Below, in pieces: positions 1-11,284 of a stretch of DNA of 64,000 bases. Both the position numbers and the translations under genes were made by a program. The stretch covers positions 1 through 64,000 of the forward strand of contig QJNS01000335.1 in NCBI GenBank assembly GCA_004154925.1. The letters are read 5' to 3'. This stretch comes from Monosporascus cannonballus (taxonomy: Eukaryota > Ascomycota > Sordariomycetes > Xylariales). Below the pieces are notes generated by a model. The model saw only the letters and a list, made by a program, of their open reading frames with translations. It was not told the DNA's origin and did not search any database. Numbering within the stretch: position 1 is the first letter of the stretch; the number at the start of each line of letters is the position of its first letter.

Positions 1-1129
1 TAGGGAAAGAAATCAGTAAGTGGATCAACGCGCAACGCGGTTGTGGGGTGGCGCGTTGATGGGGTGGAGCGCGGATGGGGGGGTCATCTTATATTGCGAA
101 AGTTTTATAGTACGTATATGCCTATTTAATATTTGTTAAAAACAAACTTTTTTGTATTTAATATATCAATTAACCAGGCTGCCGGTTAACTAAATTAACG
201 GTTAATTCCGTTAGCAATTATCCAGGTCGACGGTTAGCCAGCTTGACTATCCAGGGGTTTCACAGCTCTCGGGCTTTAGGAAAGCCCTATACGCACGAAC
301 CGCATGGAGTGCTTACCTTTACTGTCCTATTTGGGACGTGCCAAGATTCAAAATGCGGAAATGGATTCTAAGAGAAGGGAAATTTTCGACACAATAACCC
401 TTGTCCACTTCGTTCGCAAGCTCCTTACCTTAAAACGAGGGCATACGCCACCGGCCGGAAACAATACCTCGCAAAGGTCGGTGTGATAGAGCAAAGGAGT
501 TCCAATCCTGCTCTACCTGAAATCTAGTAAAATAAGCGTTACACGAGAAATAGGAAAATGATAAAGGGAGCTGCGGTGAGTGAACGAGAAAAAGGGTAAG
601 GTAACAGTGACTTCCAGGGAAGTAAACGACGCGAATCTTTTCCCCTTGCGCATTGTCATCCTTGGAAGCCTTCCTTTCAATTGTGGAAGGATTCTGCACT
701 AATCTCATGTGACTATCCGTGTCAAGCGCTAGCACTGCTGGCCCTTGACGATTTGCAACATCGGAATATGTTATCTCGCAGTTATCCTGCCTGTCTAGAG
801 CGCATTCTTTGGAGGTTTTTCAAATCATCCAGGGCTTTACATGTACCTTCGCGTGACCAGTTAAACCTGAAACCTCCAGCAGATGAATGAGAATTTCGGA
901 GTCAACAAAGAACAGATGGGGTTGGGGAGAATAATTCTATGCCACAAATCCTGGCAGAGTTGACACCATCCTGCCAAATCATTCTGTTGCTGCATTCTTC
1001 TTACCGTGCTGCTTATAATAAGGCTTTGCGTATCAGTCATACATAGGTGGTACAGGAGGATCCGATGGAGGGTTTGGAATCAAATAAATGGCATCCTCTC
1101 CTAAGTCTTATTTAGGCTTCCAGCAAGGT
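1..1129. other. Intergenic, normal base composition, no supported gene
   Basis: Base composition is clearly less AT-rich than the block that follows at 2.7 kb. Short open frames at 304-486, 430-735 (opposite strand) and 681-890 overlap each other, show no recognisable motif and no convincing splice structure, so none is called. Positions 24-33 and 51-60 form a perfect 10-bp inverted repeat. A stretch at about 170-240 contains several near-copies of a GGTTAA/ACGGTTA word. I see no RNA gene here. Confidence 0.5.
24..60. repeat. 10-bp perfect inverted repeat with 17-nt loop
   Basis: ATCAACGCGC at 24-33 is the exact reverse complement of GCGCGTTGAT at 51-60. The loop repeats part of the arm (CAACGCGG). 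It could be a transcription terminator-like hairpin, a transposon end, or chance in a GC-rich patch. No adjoining CTRR-type Helitron end is visible. Confidence 0.5.
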
Positions 1130-1854
1130 TTACCTGTTCGCTAAGTGTGCGCTGACCTTCCTAGTTCTCACGTAAAAGGTTCCACCAAGGCCGCCGAAGA
1201 GAATGATTGTATTAATAGTTACGTAAATCGTCCTGGGAAACCCATAGAAAAAATTCTCCTACTTTTAGTAGGTATTTCCTGACCAATCACCTATCACCGA
1301 TTATACGACATCTGACCCAAGGGGTAGCTAGTCTTTAACATCGGGAGGCTCAGGGCCTGGTCCAACGTCAGTACTTCAAGCTCAGGAAATCAGGGTATTC
1401 ATCTCAGGACACTCACCTAGCATAGCATCTCCCATCCCTACCACAGTACCGGTAGCCGTTAGGGCAACAGAACTGGTTGCAGCACCTGAACACCGCGAGT
1501 TAGTTCTCATTCAAGACAGGAATCTGAAGTTAGGACGCATGGTACCGAGCAAGAGAGCACCAAGACATCAAAAAGAAAGCGGTTAAAAGGATATGAACAC
1601 TGCGGAGACGTGACTTACCAGGGGTAGGCATTCGAGCAGCACCACCTGCCATCGGGGCAAGGACGCGGCCATCGTGGGGGACAGACTTGCTGGATAGTCG
1701 TTAAGTCATCTGAGGACGGCTTTCGGTAGCCTTCAACGCTGTCATATTCCGGTCCCTCGTGGACGGCAGACTCCCCAAGCCGAGCAGGTTTGCCGGCGGC
1801 TTGAACGCCAAAGGCTGAAGCCAACAAGGCAAGTCCGAGAATGGGTAATTGCAT
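1130..1854 (-). CDS. Small secreted cysteine-rich granulin-like protein with C-terminal membrane segment
   Basis: Three-exon model: exon 1 1854-1619, intron 1618-1486 (GTAAGT...TTCAG, with a CTAAC branch-like site), exon 2 1485-1417, intron 1416-1233 (GTGAGT...CCCAG), exon 3 1232-1130, giving 135 residues with all junctions in phase. The start chosen is the ATG directly before a signal peptide (MQLPILGLALLASAFGVQA, residues 1-19); an upstream in-frame ATG would bury it. Ten cysteines lie at 58-99, including three CC pairs (72/73, 80/81, 85/86) and the motifs CPDGRWCC and CCPNGYRYC, which recall granulin/mini-granulin spacing without matching it exactly. Exon 3 adds a hydrophobic segment (about residues 104-123) followed by a basic tail, suggesting type I membrane tethering. 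If intron 2 is not removed, the protein stops just after residue 102 and is purely secreted. Function unknown; a cell-surface or effector-like role is inference. It lies about 1.4 kb from the transposon block. Confidence 0.6.
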
Positions 1855-3233
1855 GGTGGCGGTTCGAGAGGGATTAGGGCGTCCTGCAATCGGCACGGGT
1901 CAGCAGCATTCAGAACCGTGAAAACGACGTTATGACAGCGCTTACAAGGGATCTGTGATCTTAATGAGTGTAACGAAGATTAGTGGATAGGATCCGTTGA
2001 TGCAGAATTTTTCATCTCAGTTTCTGGGAAGCGGACATTATATATATTTTATCCTGCCGAGACTGATCTGGCGGCCGTTACGATGCAGGCGAGGATTTTT
2101 CCAAAGACGGTTATGATGCGCAATGGAGCTTGGCATTAATATTGCGATCATCAATGCTACGGCCAACAAGCGCGGTGGCGGCGAATGAAAATAGGGATCT
2201 CAGCCTTACCAAAGATCGTTATTGTCGATCAGGCAGACCTCGCTTCGCGGGGGAAGGCTAGCTGCGATGGAGAACGCATGAGCTGAAAACTAGCGCATAC
2301 ACAACCAAAATTGCAGACTCTTGGCTGGGCAGAAAAGTCACGCTTTGGGCTTTTGATGACTGCATGAACCTATTTCGGAAATGCGGTTTTGCGTTGATTA
2401 GCACAAAGTCGGGAAGAAGAGCGTAAGACGGAGCGATTCTGACCATGTCTAACTTCGAGTTTGCTTAGAGATCCCAACTTGCATCTCACTATCTAGATGC
2501 GACCCTGCTGGGTTTCTGGAGGATATACTTGTCTAGTTGCAAACATTCCAAAGGAGGTTGACCGCCTTGAAGTCAGCCTTTCTGAGCGAGGTCATCTGCC
2601 TATAATTCAGACACCCAGTTCACGCGCCAACACCTTGACGCGCCGGAGTTTTCTACACAAAATCCGGAAACCCATATATTTATTACTAATGAACCAAAAA
2701 AACTACATAAGGAAAAACAAAACAAATATGAACTTCATATAATAAACCGAGAGTAAGGGTTAAATAGTATTATATTAATATATGCATAGTAATTCCTGCT
2801 ATAAATATAAAAAAGATAAATATATTTGTTAAAAGATATTGTCCTTGAGAAATTTTAAAGAATTTAACTAATTTTCTATATACCTAAAAACGAGCTCTAA
2901 AATAATAATATTTCTTTTGAAATTTCCAGTGTTATAAACGATTATAAATACTTTAATTTTAATTTATAATTTCTTTTTTTATTTTAAGTTAGCTTTAATA
3001 TTATGTTCGGATTTGTTTAGAGCGTTTTATAAGGCTTGGTTAAACTTTGTAAGTTTTAACTTTTAATTTCGAAATTAGTTTTTTTAATTTTTAATTTATT
3101 ACGGTTCTACGAAAGAATATAATAATATTTTATATATTGTTTTTCAATGTTTCTTACTTTCATACTTTGAAAACTTTATCTATATTTTGCTTAAACCTTT
3201 TTAATATCTAGCTCTTTATTATATTAATATATG
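1855..3233. other. Transition from normal DNA into AT-rich block
   Basis: Positions 1855-2650 have normal composition and no supported gene; the small open frames at 2258-2446 (minus) and 2497-2742 (plus) show no motif. From about 2680 the sequence becomes extremely AT-rich and is stop-dense in all frames up to the first LTR at 3234. The change is abrupt, within about 100 bases. Confidence 0.5.
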
Positions 3234-3416
3234 TGATAGGGCTGTATGGAGCCCTATTATAAAGCACCGGATAAACGCCGGTACCAAGCAGCATTAGCGC
3301 AGCGTCTTATATGCGAATAGATACAACTGTATTTTCGTTTTCCTTTCTTTTTTTTAGCTAGAAAATAAACTTTTATTGGTAACTAATTGCAGACCGTTTA
3401 AGTAAAGCCTTTTACA
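3234..3416 (+). repeat. Alpha copy 1, 5' LTR
   Basis: 183 bp beginning TGATAGGG and ending TTTACA. It aligns along its length with 9090-9275 and, in reverse complement, with 24648-24833 and 31360-31543. The best preserved core is GATAAACGCCGGTACCAAGC, which survives nearly unchanged in three of the four LTRs. Confidence 0.9.
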
Positions 3417-5307
3417 TATTTTCTAGCTTATTATTTAGCAAAATAGAAGACGTTCGGAATTAGATATTTGGATTTTCGAACGTTTTTTAAGGGGCCCAGT
3501 AAGGGGCCTTTATCGACTTAAAGTTATAAAGGGTATTTAGTGTTATAACGGAAATTTTAATAAGTTTAATAGCGGTTATAAAGTTACGTATAAGCTACCA
3601 ATTCGAAGAAAATAAGAAAAAGGTAACCTAGTTCCGTAAGTATATAAAAGCGTAATATAAGACAAATAAAGAATTAATATAAACGGCCGAACAGCTTAAA
3701 AACGGCTTAATTATTTAGCAAAAGTTTATTATTTAGTTGCAAATTTGGAATGCGATAGTTTTTACAAATACTAACTTTTTTTCGATTTAATAACGATTAG
3801 AAACGTAATTAGGCTATTTCGTAAAAACGGTTCGAACGACCGAATTAATAATAAGAGTTAAGCGAAAGCCGTTATTTTGGCCGGAAAAGTTCGACGGGAC
3901 AAAAAAAGTTCCCCGGATAATACGTATTTATAATATATAAACTCGAAATAAACGTTATTTTCGTAAAAGGAATTTATAAGTAATTTTACGTTATATACGA
4001 AAGATTCAAAATTAATATATAATATACGGTTATTATTTATTATATTACCGGATATTTAAATAATATTTATAATCCCGTTAATTCTTTTTTTAAGTATTAT
4101 ACGAATAATATAATAATCGGTATAAAAAGGAAAAAGTAACTGAACGTTTTCGGAATTTAAGGTAAACCGATAACGTGAAATTTTCGTTATTTTATTTTTT
4201 ATTCGAAAAAACGTTAATAAACGTAAAAAAGATTATTTAATTAATAAAAGCGAAATTTACGTTTTTTTAAAAAATATTAAATAAAAAATTTATTTAAGTT
4301 TTAATTTTAATAAACTTTTTTTAAAATTATAATACGTAGGTAAATAAGGTGATAGAAATTACCGGACGCCTTAAAGGAATAACGCGGTAAAAAAAACGAA
4401 TAATTTTTTAATAATTTAATTGGGCGGTAATAATTAAGCAGAAAATAACCCAGATAAAAATATAAGTATAATAGATATTTCGGCAGTAAAACGGCAAAAA
4501 TAAAGATTCCAAATTTTATTCCTAACGCCGATATAGTACGTATAATAGGTAACTTAAAAAGAACGGAACGCCCGTAAAGCGAAAAACCTTTATTTACGTT
4601 ATAGGCGTTATAATTATAAGGCGAACCGTTATTTATTTGTACCAATAAAAAACCGTAAAAAAGATTTATTTGTTAAAAGCGTATAAAGATAAAAAGTTAA
4701 AATTTAAAAGCGAAAAGGAAAAAAAGTAATTTTTAAGTATTAGCGCGTTCGAAAACAAAAGGCGACCTAAGCCGAAATAAAAATCGCGAAATAAAATATA
4801 AACGGCATTTTATTTATTATCTTTATATATATTAATTAAGAAAAATTTGTAGAAATTTTTATTAATTAAGAATATAAATATTTTGGCGCAATAAGCGAAA
4901 CGTTCGTAAAATATTTACGGTTACCGCATATTTTAATAAAATTACGCGAATTAAAAAAAGTTCGAAAAAGAAACTGATAACGGTAAAGAAAAATTAAGGA
5001 AATAATATATATAGAAATAGATATCGACGGTTTTAAAGCTAAAATATTTGCATATATTATTAATAGCTTTAATTATTCCTTAATTTTGGGAAAGCTTTAA
5101 ATAAAACGTTATAACGTTATATATATAACGCAAAAGCATTTTTTGATAATATGTATAATAAGTTATATAAGGGTTTACGAAAAAGGATACGAGGTTTAAG
5201 GAAATAACGTACGAGTAATTCGTAAAATAAGAAAGATTTTAATTGCCGTTTTCGGGGCGGAATTTCGAAAAATAAAAAAGATTAAAGAGATTAAATAAAA
5301 AGTTTAA

Positions 5308-6332
5308 TTGTTTTTAGTTATTTTGGCCGATATTAATAAGGCGTTAATACTTAAAAACAAAATAATGGTTAACAAAACGTTTTCGTTTAAATTAAAAGTA
5401 TTTCGGAAGTTATTCGATAAAAAATTAGGTAACGTCTTATTCCTATTCCGTTCCGGACTAAATTATGCAATTTTATTGCATAAAGACGAAATAAGGAAAA
5501 AGATATTAATATTATGGGGGCCCTTATATAATATAATTAAGGACGAATTATTAACATTAAAGAAAACCTTAATAAAGCTTTTAAATAAAAAATATATCCG
5601 CGTAAGTAATTTACCTATAAGGGTTCCGGTTTTATTTATAAAAAGATTCGGAAAAAAATTACGTTTTTGTTATAATTATTAGGCGTTAAATATAATAACT
5701 AAAAAAAACCGTTATTTTTTATTCTGTATTTCGGAAACCTTAAGGTTACTTTTTTATATTAAATGATTTACGAAAATAAACGTCCGAATAACGTTTTATA
5801 AAATTAGGATTAAAGAAAAAAACGAATAAAAAACGGTATTTCGAATGCGTTTTGGCTTATACAAATAGCTAATAATACCGTTCGGTTTATACGGGGTTTC
5901 TGCAACTTTCCAGTGATATATTAATAGGGTTTTAAGGGAATACCTTAACGTTTTTTATTTAGCGTATATGGACGATATCTTTATTTTTTCCTCCGGATTT
6001 AAAAAGATTATATATAAAATATAAAAAAGGTTTTAAGCCGTTTGGGAAAAACGGGTTTAAATCTGGATATTTTCAAATGCGAATTCGCCATAAAGATAAT
6101 AAAATATTTTGGATTTATTATAAATGCCGAAAAAGGGATACGAATAAACCCCGAGAAATTATACGTAATTAAAAAATGGGAAATTTTTAAAATGTTTAAA
6201 AAAAACCGAAATTTCCTAAGGTTTGTAAATTTTTATTATAATTTTATAATTTATTACGTAAATATATCGGTATCATTAATAATTTTAACTCGGAAAAAAC
6301 TTTATTCCGCTAAAGGAAAAAAGAAAAAATAA
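5308..6332 (+). pseudogene. Reverse transcriptase remnant of alpha copy 1
   Basis: Open frame 5308-5682 holds a degraded Ty3-type RT start, with GPLYN, RVPVLFIK and LRFCYNY at the places where chromoviral RTs carry GPLYNLS, APVLFVKK and LRLCVDY. The catalytic box YMDD is intact at 5965-5976, preceded by a degraded FGLYG...FQ motif (usually FGLTNAPATFQ). Frame 6042-6332 carries the RT/RNase H connection region (KCEFA..IKYFGFI, INPEK, FVNFYYNFI). Stops and frame changes separate the pieces, so no enzyme can be made. Confidence 0.85.
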
Positions 6333-7249
6333 CGTTTAAACGTTTTAAAAACGCCTTTATAACGGAACTGATTTTGGTATAATAAAACCTTGAAAAATTT
6401 ATAATATTAAAAGCAGATTATTTAAAGATAATATGCGGAAATTATTTATTTTAAGTTAATAAGCTGAAAATATTATATTTAATTATTTATTATTTTACGA
6501 AATTAAATTCCGTTAAAGTTAATTACGAAATATATAATAAAAACTTTTTAGCGGTAATAAATTATTTAAAGGTATAAGTTATAAAATTACGTAATATAAT
6601 AATCTTATTTAAAATTATTACTTATTATACAAATTTAAAATATTTTATAATTAGTAAAAGGTTAAACGAACGTTAAATAAAATAATTAAAAGAATTATTT
6701 TATTTTAATTTTTATTTTTAATTCCGTACCGGCCTTTTAAATATTAAGGTTCATATATTTTTGCGTAAGGAATAAAATATATTTATAGGAAAAGGCGATA
6801 ACCGGAAATCCGTACGAAAGTTTTAATTAATAAAAAATAAATAATTATTTATATTGTTTACGAAACATTAAAAATATATTAAAAATAGGATAATAATTAA
6901 TTATATTAAAATTGAAAATAACGAGTTATTTTTAAAACTGCAAATATTTTAATATTACGAAAATTTCCAAAAACTTTGGGACGTAACGTTAAAATATAAT
7001 AAAAGTTATAATCGTATTATTAATGTTATTATAAAAAAATATAATTTTTATGCGGAATTAAAATTATTAATATTAATTATAAAATATATTTTAGACGTTA
7101 AGGACTTTTCTTCTTTTCGGAAATGCCTTTAGATTTCAGATTAGGAGCCGTTTAAGACGGTTTTGATATAAAATACTTATAATTTCTATATAATAAGTTA
7201 CCTAAGTAAAAAGGTTACGATAACGGTATTTTCGAAAAATCTTTTCTGG

Positions 7250-8410
7250 CCGGATATATATCGTATAATAAAGCAGTTTTGCAAGAATTACGACGTATGC
7301 GGCTATAAAAATGTATGGAAAAATAAGAAACAAATTGTTAAAATTATTTCCGGTTTCTTAACGATTTTATAGCAAATTATCGATCGATTTTATAACCGAT
7401 TTATTAACCGTTTTTAAATATAATTTATATTTTTTTGATAATTATAATAAACCGATTATTTAAAGTAATAATTTTAAAAACGATACGTACGATAAACGTA
7501 AAAATATATATGGAGGTATTTGTAAAAATATATTAGAAATTTCATATTTTTTTAAAGTTAATATAAGTAATAAAGAAATTAATTAGGTAAAAAAATTCTG
7601 GACCAAATTTTGTAAGTTAATAAAAATAAAATAACGCCTTTTTATTATATATTATTTAAAAATTAATAATGTTACGGAAAGGGTTAATTAAGAGGTATTA
7701 ATTTATTTATAACTTTTCGTAACGTAATCGTAATAGGAATAAAATAAGCTTTTTCCGGAAACGATATTCGTAATTAATAATCGAAATACGATTTCGGTAA
7801 AATTAAATCTTTTTTTATTTTACGCATATTACGTTAATTTAATTCCTTAAATAAAAAATAATTCGGTAACTAAGGAAAATTTACGCATAAAAACGGAAAA
7901 TTTCGTTAAAAAATTACAAAAAAATACGAAATTCGCTTAAACCGCGATAATGGCAACCTAGTAAACCTAGGAGGAAATAGCAAATAAACGTTATTCTTTT
8001 GCCGAAAAATACAAAATTAATAATAAAATCTGATTATTCCTAAAAAATATCGTTACTATTTAGTTATTAAAAAAGCTAAGGTAATTCTAAGCCAAATATT
8101 AAATAACCAAAATAATTAAATTTTACGTTATTAAATTAAATATATTTAAAAAAATCCATAATCGTTTTTATGTTGATTTATTAAGGCGCGTAAATCGTAA
8201 CCTTTTCTTATTTTAAATTAACATAAATATGTAACCTTTTTTTATTATTCTTAAAGGAAATAATAAATTAAAATTTAAAATCCAAAATATCTTTTAAGTT
8301 CGGATTAAAAAAGTAAAGAAAAGTTTTATATACCAAATCCAGATAAAGTAATTAAATTACGTATAACCGATTTAGGAACCGTTCGAAAAATTCATAAATA
8401 TAATGGTTTT
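7250..8410 (+). pseudogene. Integrase and chromodomain remnants of alpha copy 1
   Basis: Around 7250-7320 the translation reads WPDIYR...CKNYDVCG, the HHCC zinc-binding start of a Ty3-type integrase with the first Cys of its last pair changed to Tyr. Around 8270-8410 a chromodomain is recognisable: an IL.VRIKKVKKSFIYQ stretch, then a K-stop where Trp is expected, then EPFEKF. The matching minus-strand region of copy 2 reads the same way. Chromodomains guide insertion of these elements to heterochromatin in characterised chromoviruses. Confidence 0.75.
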
Positions 8411-9089
8411 ATAATAATTCGAAAAAGAATATAGTAATATAACTATAAATAACAAATTTTAAATTTAACGTATTATCCAAAAATGAACGAGTAAAAATCT
8501 AACTTAAAAATACCGGCCGGATAATACGAAAACGATATAGGAGATTTAAAAAAATTGCTTAAAAATAACTTTATATAATTTGTAAATAAGCGTTAAAATA
8601 ACGCTTCCGTTATTTATAAATAGAATATATTAGGAAAAAGTTAAAAATTATAAAAATAATACGCCGGTTATAAAATTATTTGATTACGTTTGAAAATTTA
8701 TGAATTTAATAATTTACTTTACGAATTTGTAACGTTAACGTTGCAAAAAAATTACGTATCTAAAATATGCGATTATTTGGCTTTATTTATATTAAACTCC
8801 GGCAAAACCGAAATTTTTCTTCAGCTGCCTAAGTTACGATTACGAGGTTTTCGAAAGCGCTAATAATATGATTACTAACGGCTATTAATTTAACCTGTAA
8901 CGTAAGTTAATAAACGGCACGGAAAAAGCGCGGAAGTATCGGAAAAAAACTTATATAACGGAATTTGTTATTTCATACTTAATACGTCCTTTTTTACGTA
9001 AGGCGGAAAAACTAATCAAAAACTAAGGATTAACGCGATTATTGATCTTATGATAAATTAACCCCTTTTGGGAAAGGTGGGGGGTAATA

Positions 9090-9275
9090 TGATGGGGTTG
9101 TATAGAGCCTTATTATGGAGTACCGGATAAACGCCGGTACCAAGCAGCATTAACGCAGGGCCTTATATGCGAACACATATAACTGTATTTTCGTCTTCCC
9201 TTCCTTTTCTCTTTAGCTAGAAAATAAACTCTTATTGGCAATTGATTGCAGACCGCTCAGGTAAAGCCTTTTACA
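9090..9275 (+). repeat. Alpha copy 1, 3' LTR
   Basis: 186 bp beginning TGATGGGG and ending TTTTACA, matching 3234-3416. It follows a purine-rich tract (about 9070-9087) that fits the second-strand primer of an LTR element. It retains more G and C than the 5' LTR, for example GCAGACCGCTCAGGTAAAGC. Confidence 0.9.
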
Positions 9276-9675
9276 ATATAACTGAAATTCTTGTTTTTGT
9301 TCATTCTATGTTTTACTAGATTTCTATTATAAATCTTTTTTATTTTTATTATTTTTCATTAAATGTTAAGGAGAAAAATTATACTAATATGTAAAAGAGA
9401 TAGCTCGTAAATTTAGTATTTGATATCTTAATTCGCTTTAGCCTTCTTAGTGCGTTGTTAACATATTAATGTATATTTTTCAATTAATTAAAGATTCTAT
9501 TTTCGCAACAAATTAACGATATTTAAAATAAAAGTACTAAGAAGTATCCGTTCTTAATATAGTTATTCGAATTATTAATATCTTTTTTTTAAAAAGGAAT
9601 TAAAATTTAATATTGATTTTTTAATTAGTTACTTAAGGTACTTCGATGTATTTAATATTTTATACATAGGTTAGA
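9276..9675. other. AT-rich spacer, nothing recognised
   Basis: About 400 bases between the alpha 3' LTR and the RIP-spared fragment at 9.68 kb. No open frame, LTR edge or coding motif is visible. Confidence 0.4.
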
Positions 9676-9799
9676 TATAAATATTACGGTTTGGGAGTAC
9701 CATACAGGCTCCAGTATATATATACAGCTGTAAGCACCAGGATGATTATCGCAATTGCGATCATTTCATCGATCTTTTGCCCTAGTAGCGTAACGGTAT
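9676..9799 (-). pseudogene. RIP-spared fragment encoding a membrane segment; copy at 54.1 kb
   Basis: On the minus strand an open stretch reads EMIAIAIIILVLTAVYIYW and then stops after SLYGTPKP, a C-terminal hydrophobic segment. About 55 nucleotides are nearly identical to plus-strand 54115-54175 (both contain AATCATCCTGGTGCTTACAG). The open frame runs on to 9896, but the part beyond 9800 lies in what I read as the LTR of gamma, so the apparent 70-residue ORF is a chimera. The parent gene family is unknown. Confidence 0.5.
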
Positions 9800-10000
9800 T
9801 GTTACGTTCGAAAGGATCTCTACTAGACTCGAAAAAGGCCAGGTGAATTAACTCGTTAAACTTTCCACTACAACCGGATAAACTCCGATAAACCAAATGT
9901 TTCTATTAAATTCCAGAAATCGGAGAAAAATATCTTTGGTCATCTTCAAAAACTAAATAAAACTCGAAAAATATATATAATTAATAGTTTACTATAAATA
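9800..10000 (+). repeat. Probable 5' LTR of gamma (right end approximate)
   Basis: Begins TGTTACGTTCGAAAGG and aligns with 22043-22230 through shared words such as AATTAACTCGTTAAAC and TACAACCGGATAAA. Differences are nearly all transitions. Similarity fades near 10000, so that end is approximate. Confidence 0.55.
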
Positions 10001-10962
10001 ACCACTTACTTAATTTCGCTCCGTAATTATTAATTTAAATTGTTAATCGGAAGTGTCGTTTTTAAATTAAGCGAAAAATTCGCAAAGCTTTTTAATAAAC
10101 AAACTATTTAATAATATCTAATCTTAATATTATTTTTAAATTAAGCTCTCTTTTAGATATTACTTATATTTTCATATAAATATATAATAGGTTCGTTAAA
10201 TTTTAGTAACCTTTTAATTAATAGCAGACGAATAATTTACGACTCAATTAAATATAAGCTATTTTAAACATAACAACAACAATATTATAAAACCACATTT
10301 AAAAGAGAAATAATAATCCCGATTTTCGTTATTAACTAATAAAAAAGCAATAATCAAACAAAACAAATTACGTCTTATAGAAAAAGTACTTAAATTAATT
10401 GATAATGTAGCACCAGTATTTACCCGATTCTAAAAAGGTCTTTTTTCGTTTTAATAACAACTTACCTACGCAAAAAATATTATTAAAATTTAAGAATTTA
10501 AAGTTAAAAAGTTAAAGAAAAAAAGAAAAAAAATAGAGCCAAATAAAAGAGTAAGGAGAAAAAGTTAACATTTGATAAAAAGCTATATATTTTAATAACA
10601 GAAATCCGAGCTTTAAAGCAAAAAACACGTCAAGTAGATTCGATAAATAAAGGCCTCAAATTTAACATTATTCGGCGTAAACTAATTACTTAAAAATATT
10701 ATTTCACCCTTTAACTATTATAAAATGTCAAACGTTAAATATTACAAATTAATTCTATCGAAGCCTTATAATAAATTTACGAACATAAAAAAATTTCTGG
10801 TTCGTATTAAGCTTTATTTTAAGTTTTATAAAAGAATTTTATTGAAAAATCACCGAAGACAGTAACTATTTCGTAATTATTTATTGAAAAAATTCATTTA
10901 TACTTCGAATTCATTATAAAAGATTACTGATAAAATTATTTTAACGACTTTTTAAATATAAC

Positions 10963-11284
10963 TGTTACGACCTGATAAGGAGCGGCTTTAAAAAATGATT
11001 GCAATAGAGATTTACGAGCTAAACGGGTCAAGTTACGTAATAGCTTGATAGGATCGATCGTAAAGCTTTTAAAGCTAAGTTCGATATAAATTATAATATA
11101 GAAATATATTTATTTTTATATTTTAGATAATATTACTTTGTAATATTTTTTCAATATTTAAAATATTGTAAATATTAAGGAACGTAATTAATTATTATCT
11201 TTATTATTTATAATTTTGCCATTTTCTTGTTAATATAAATTCGTTGGACTTAAATTTAATGATTAATTAAAGTTTCAGTTATTA
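10963..11284 (+). repeat. Beta 5' LTR
   Basis: About 322 bp starting TGTTACGACCTGATAAGG, aligned with 16676-17041. Shared words include ATAGAGATTTA and TTACGTAATA. The partner LTR carries roughly 45 extra bases near its middle, which accounts for the length difference. The right end is approximate. Confidence 0.7.

Larger units (their letters stand above)
3234..9275 (+). mobile_element. Ty3/gypsy chromovirus alpha, copy 1 (decayed)
   Basis: LTR retrotransposon of 6.04 kb bounded by LTRs at 3234-3416 and 9090-9275. A polypurine tract at about 9070-9087 sits just before the 3' LTR. Order on the plus strand: gag-like remnant, reverse transcriptase (about 5308-6330), RNase H region, integrase zinc-binding region (about 7250-7320) and a chromodomain (about 8270-8410). 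The flanks ATATG (3229-3233) and ATATA (9276-9280) could be a target duplication with one G-to-A change, but both are low-complexity. It is about 0.85 kb shorter than copy 2, so internal deletion is likely. No long open frame survives. Confidence 0.88.

Noticed and set aside
304..890. Small ORFs at the left edge as genes
   Set aside because: Overlapping frames on both strands, no motif, no convincing intron signals.
9684..9896. 70-residue minus-strand ORF as an intact small membrane protein
   Set aside because: Its N-terminal half lies in a sequence repeated at 22.0 kb that behaves as an LTR of gamma, it needs a non-ATG start, and only the C-terminal half matches 54.1 kb. It is a chimera of flank and LTR.
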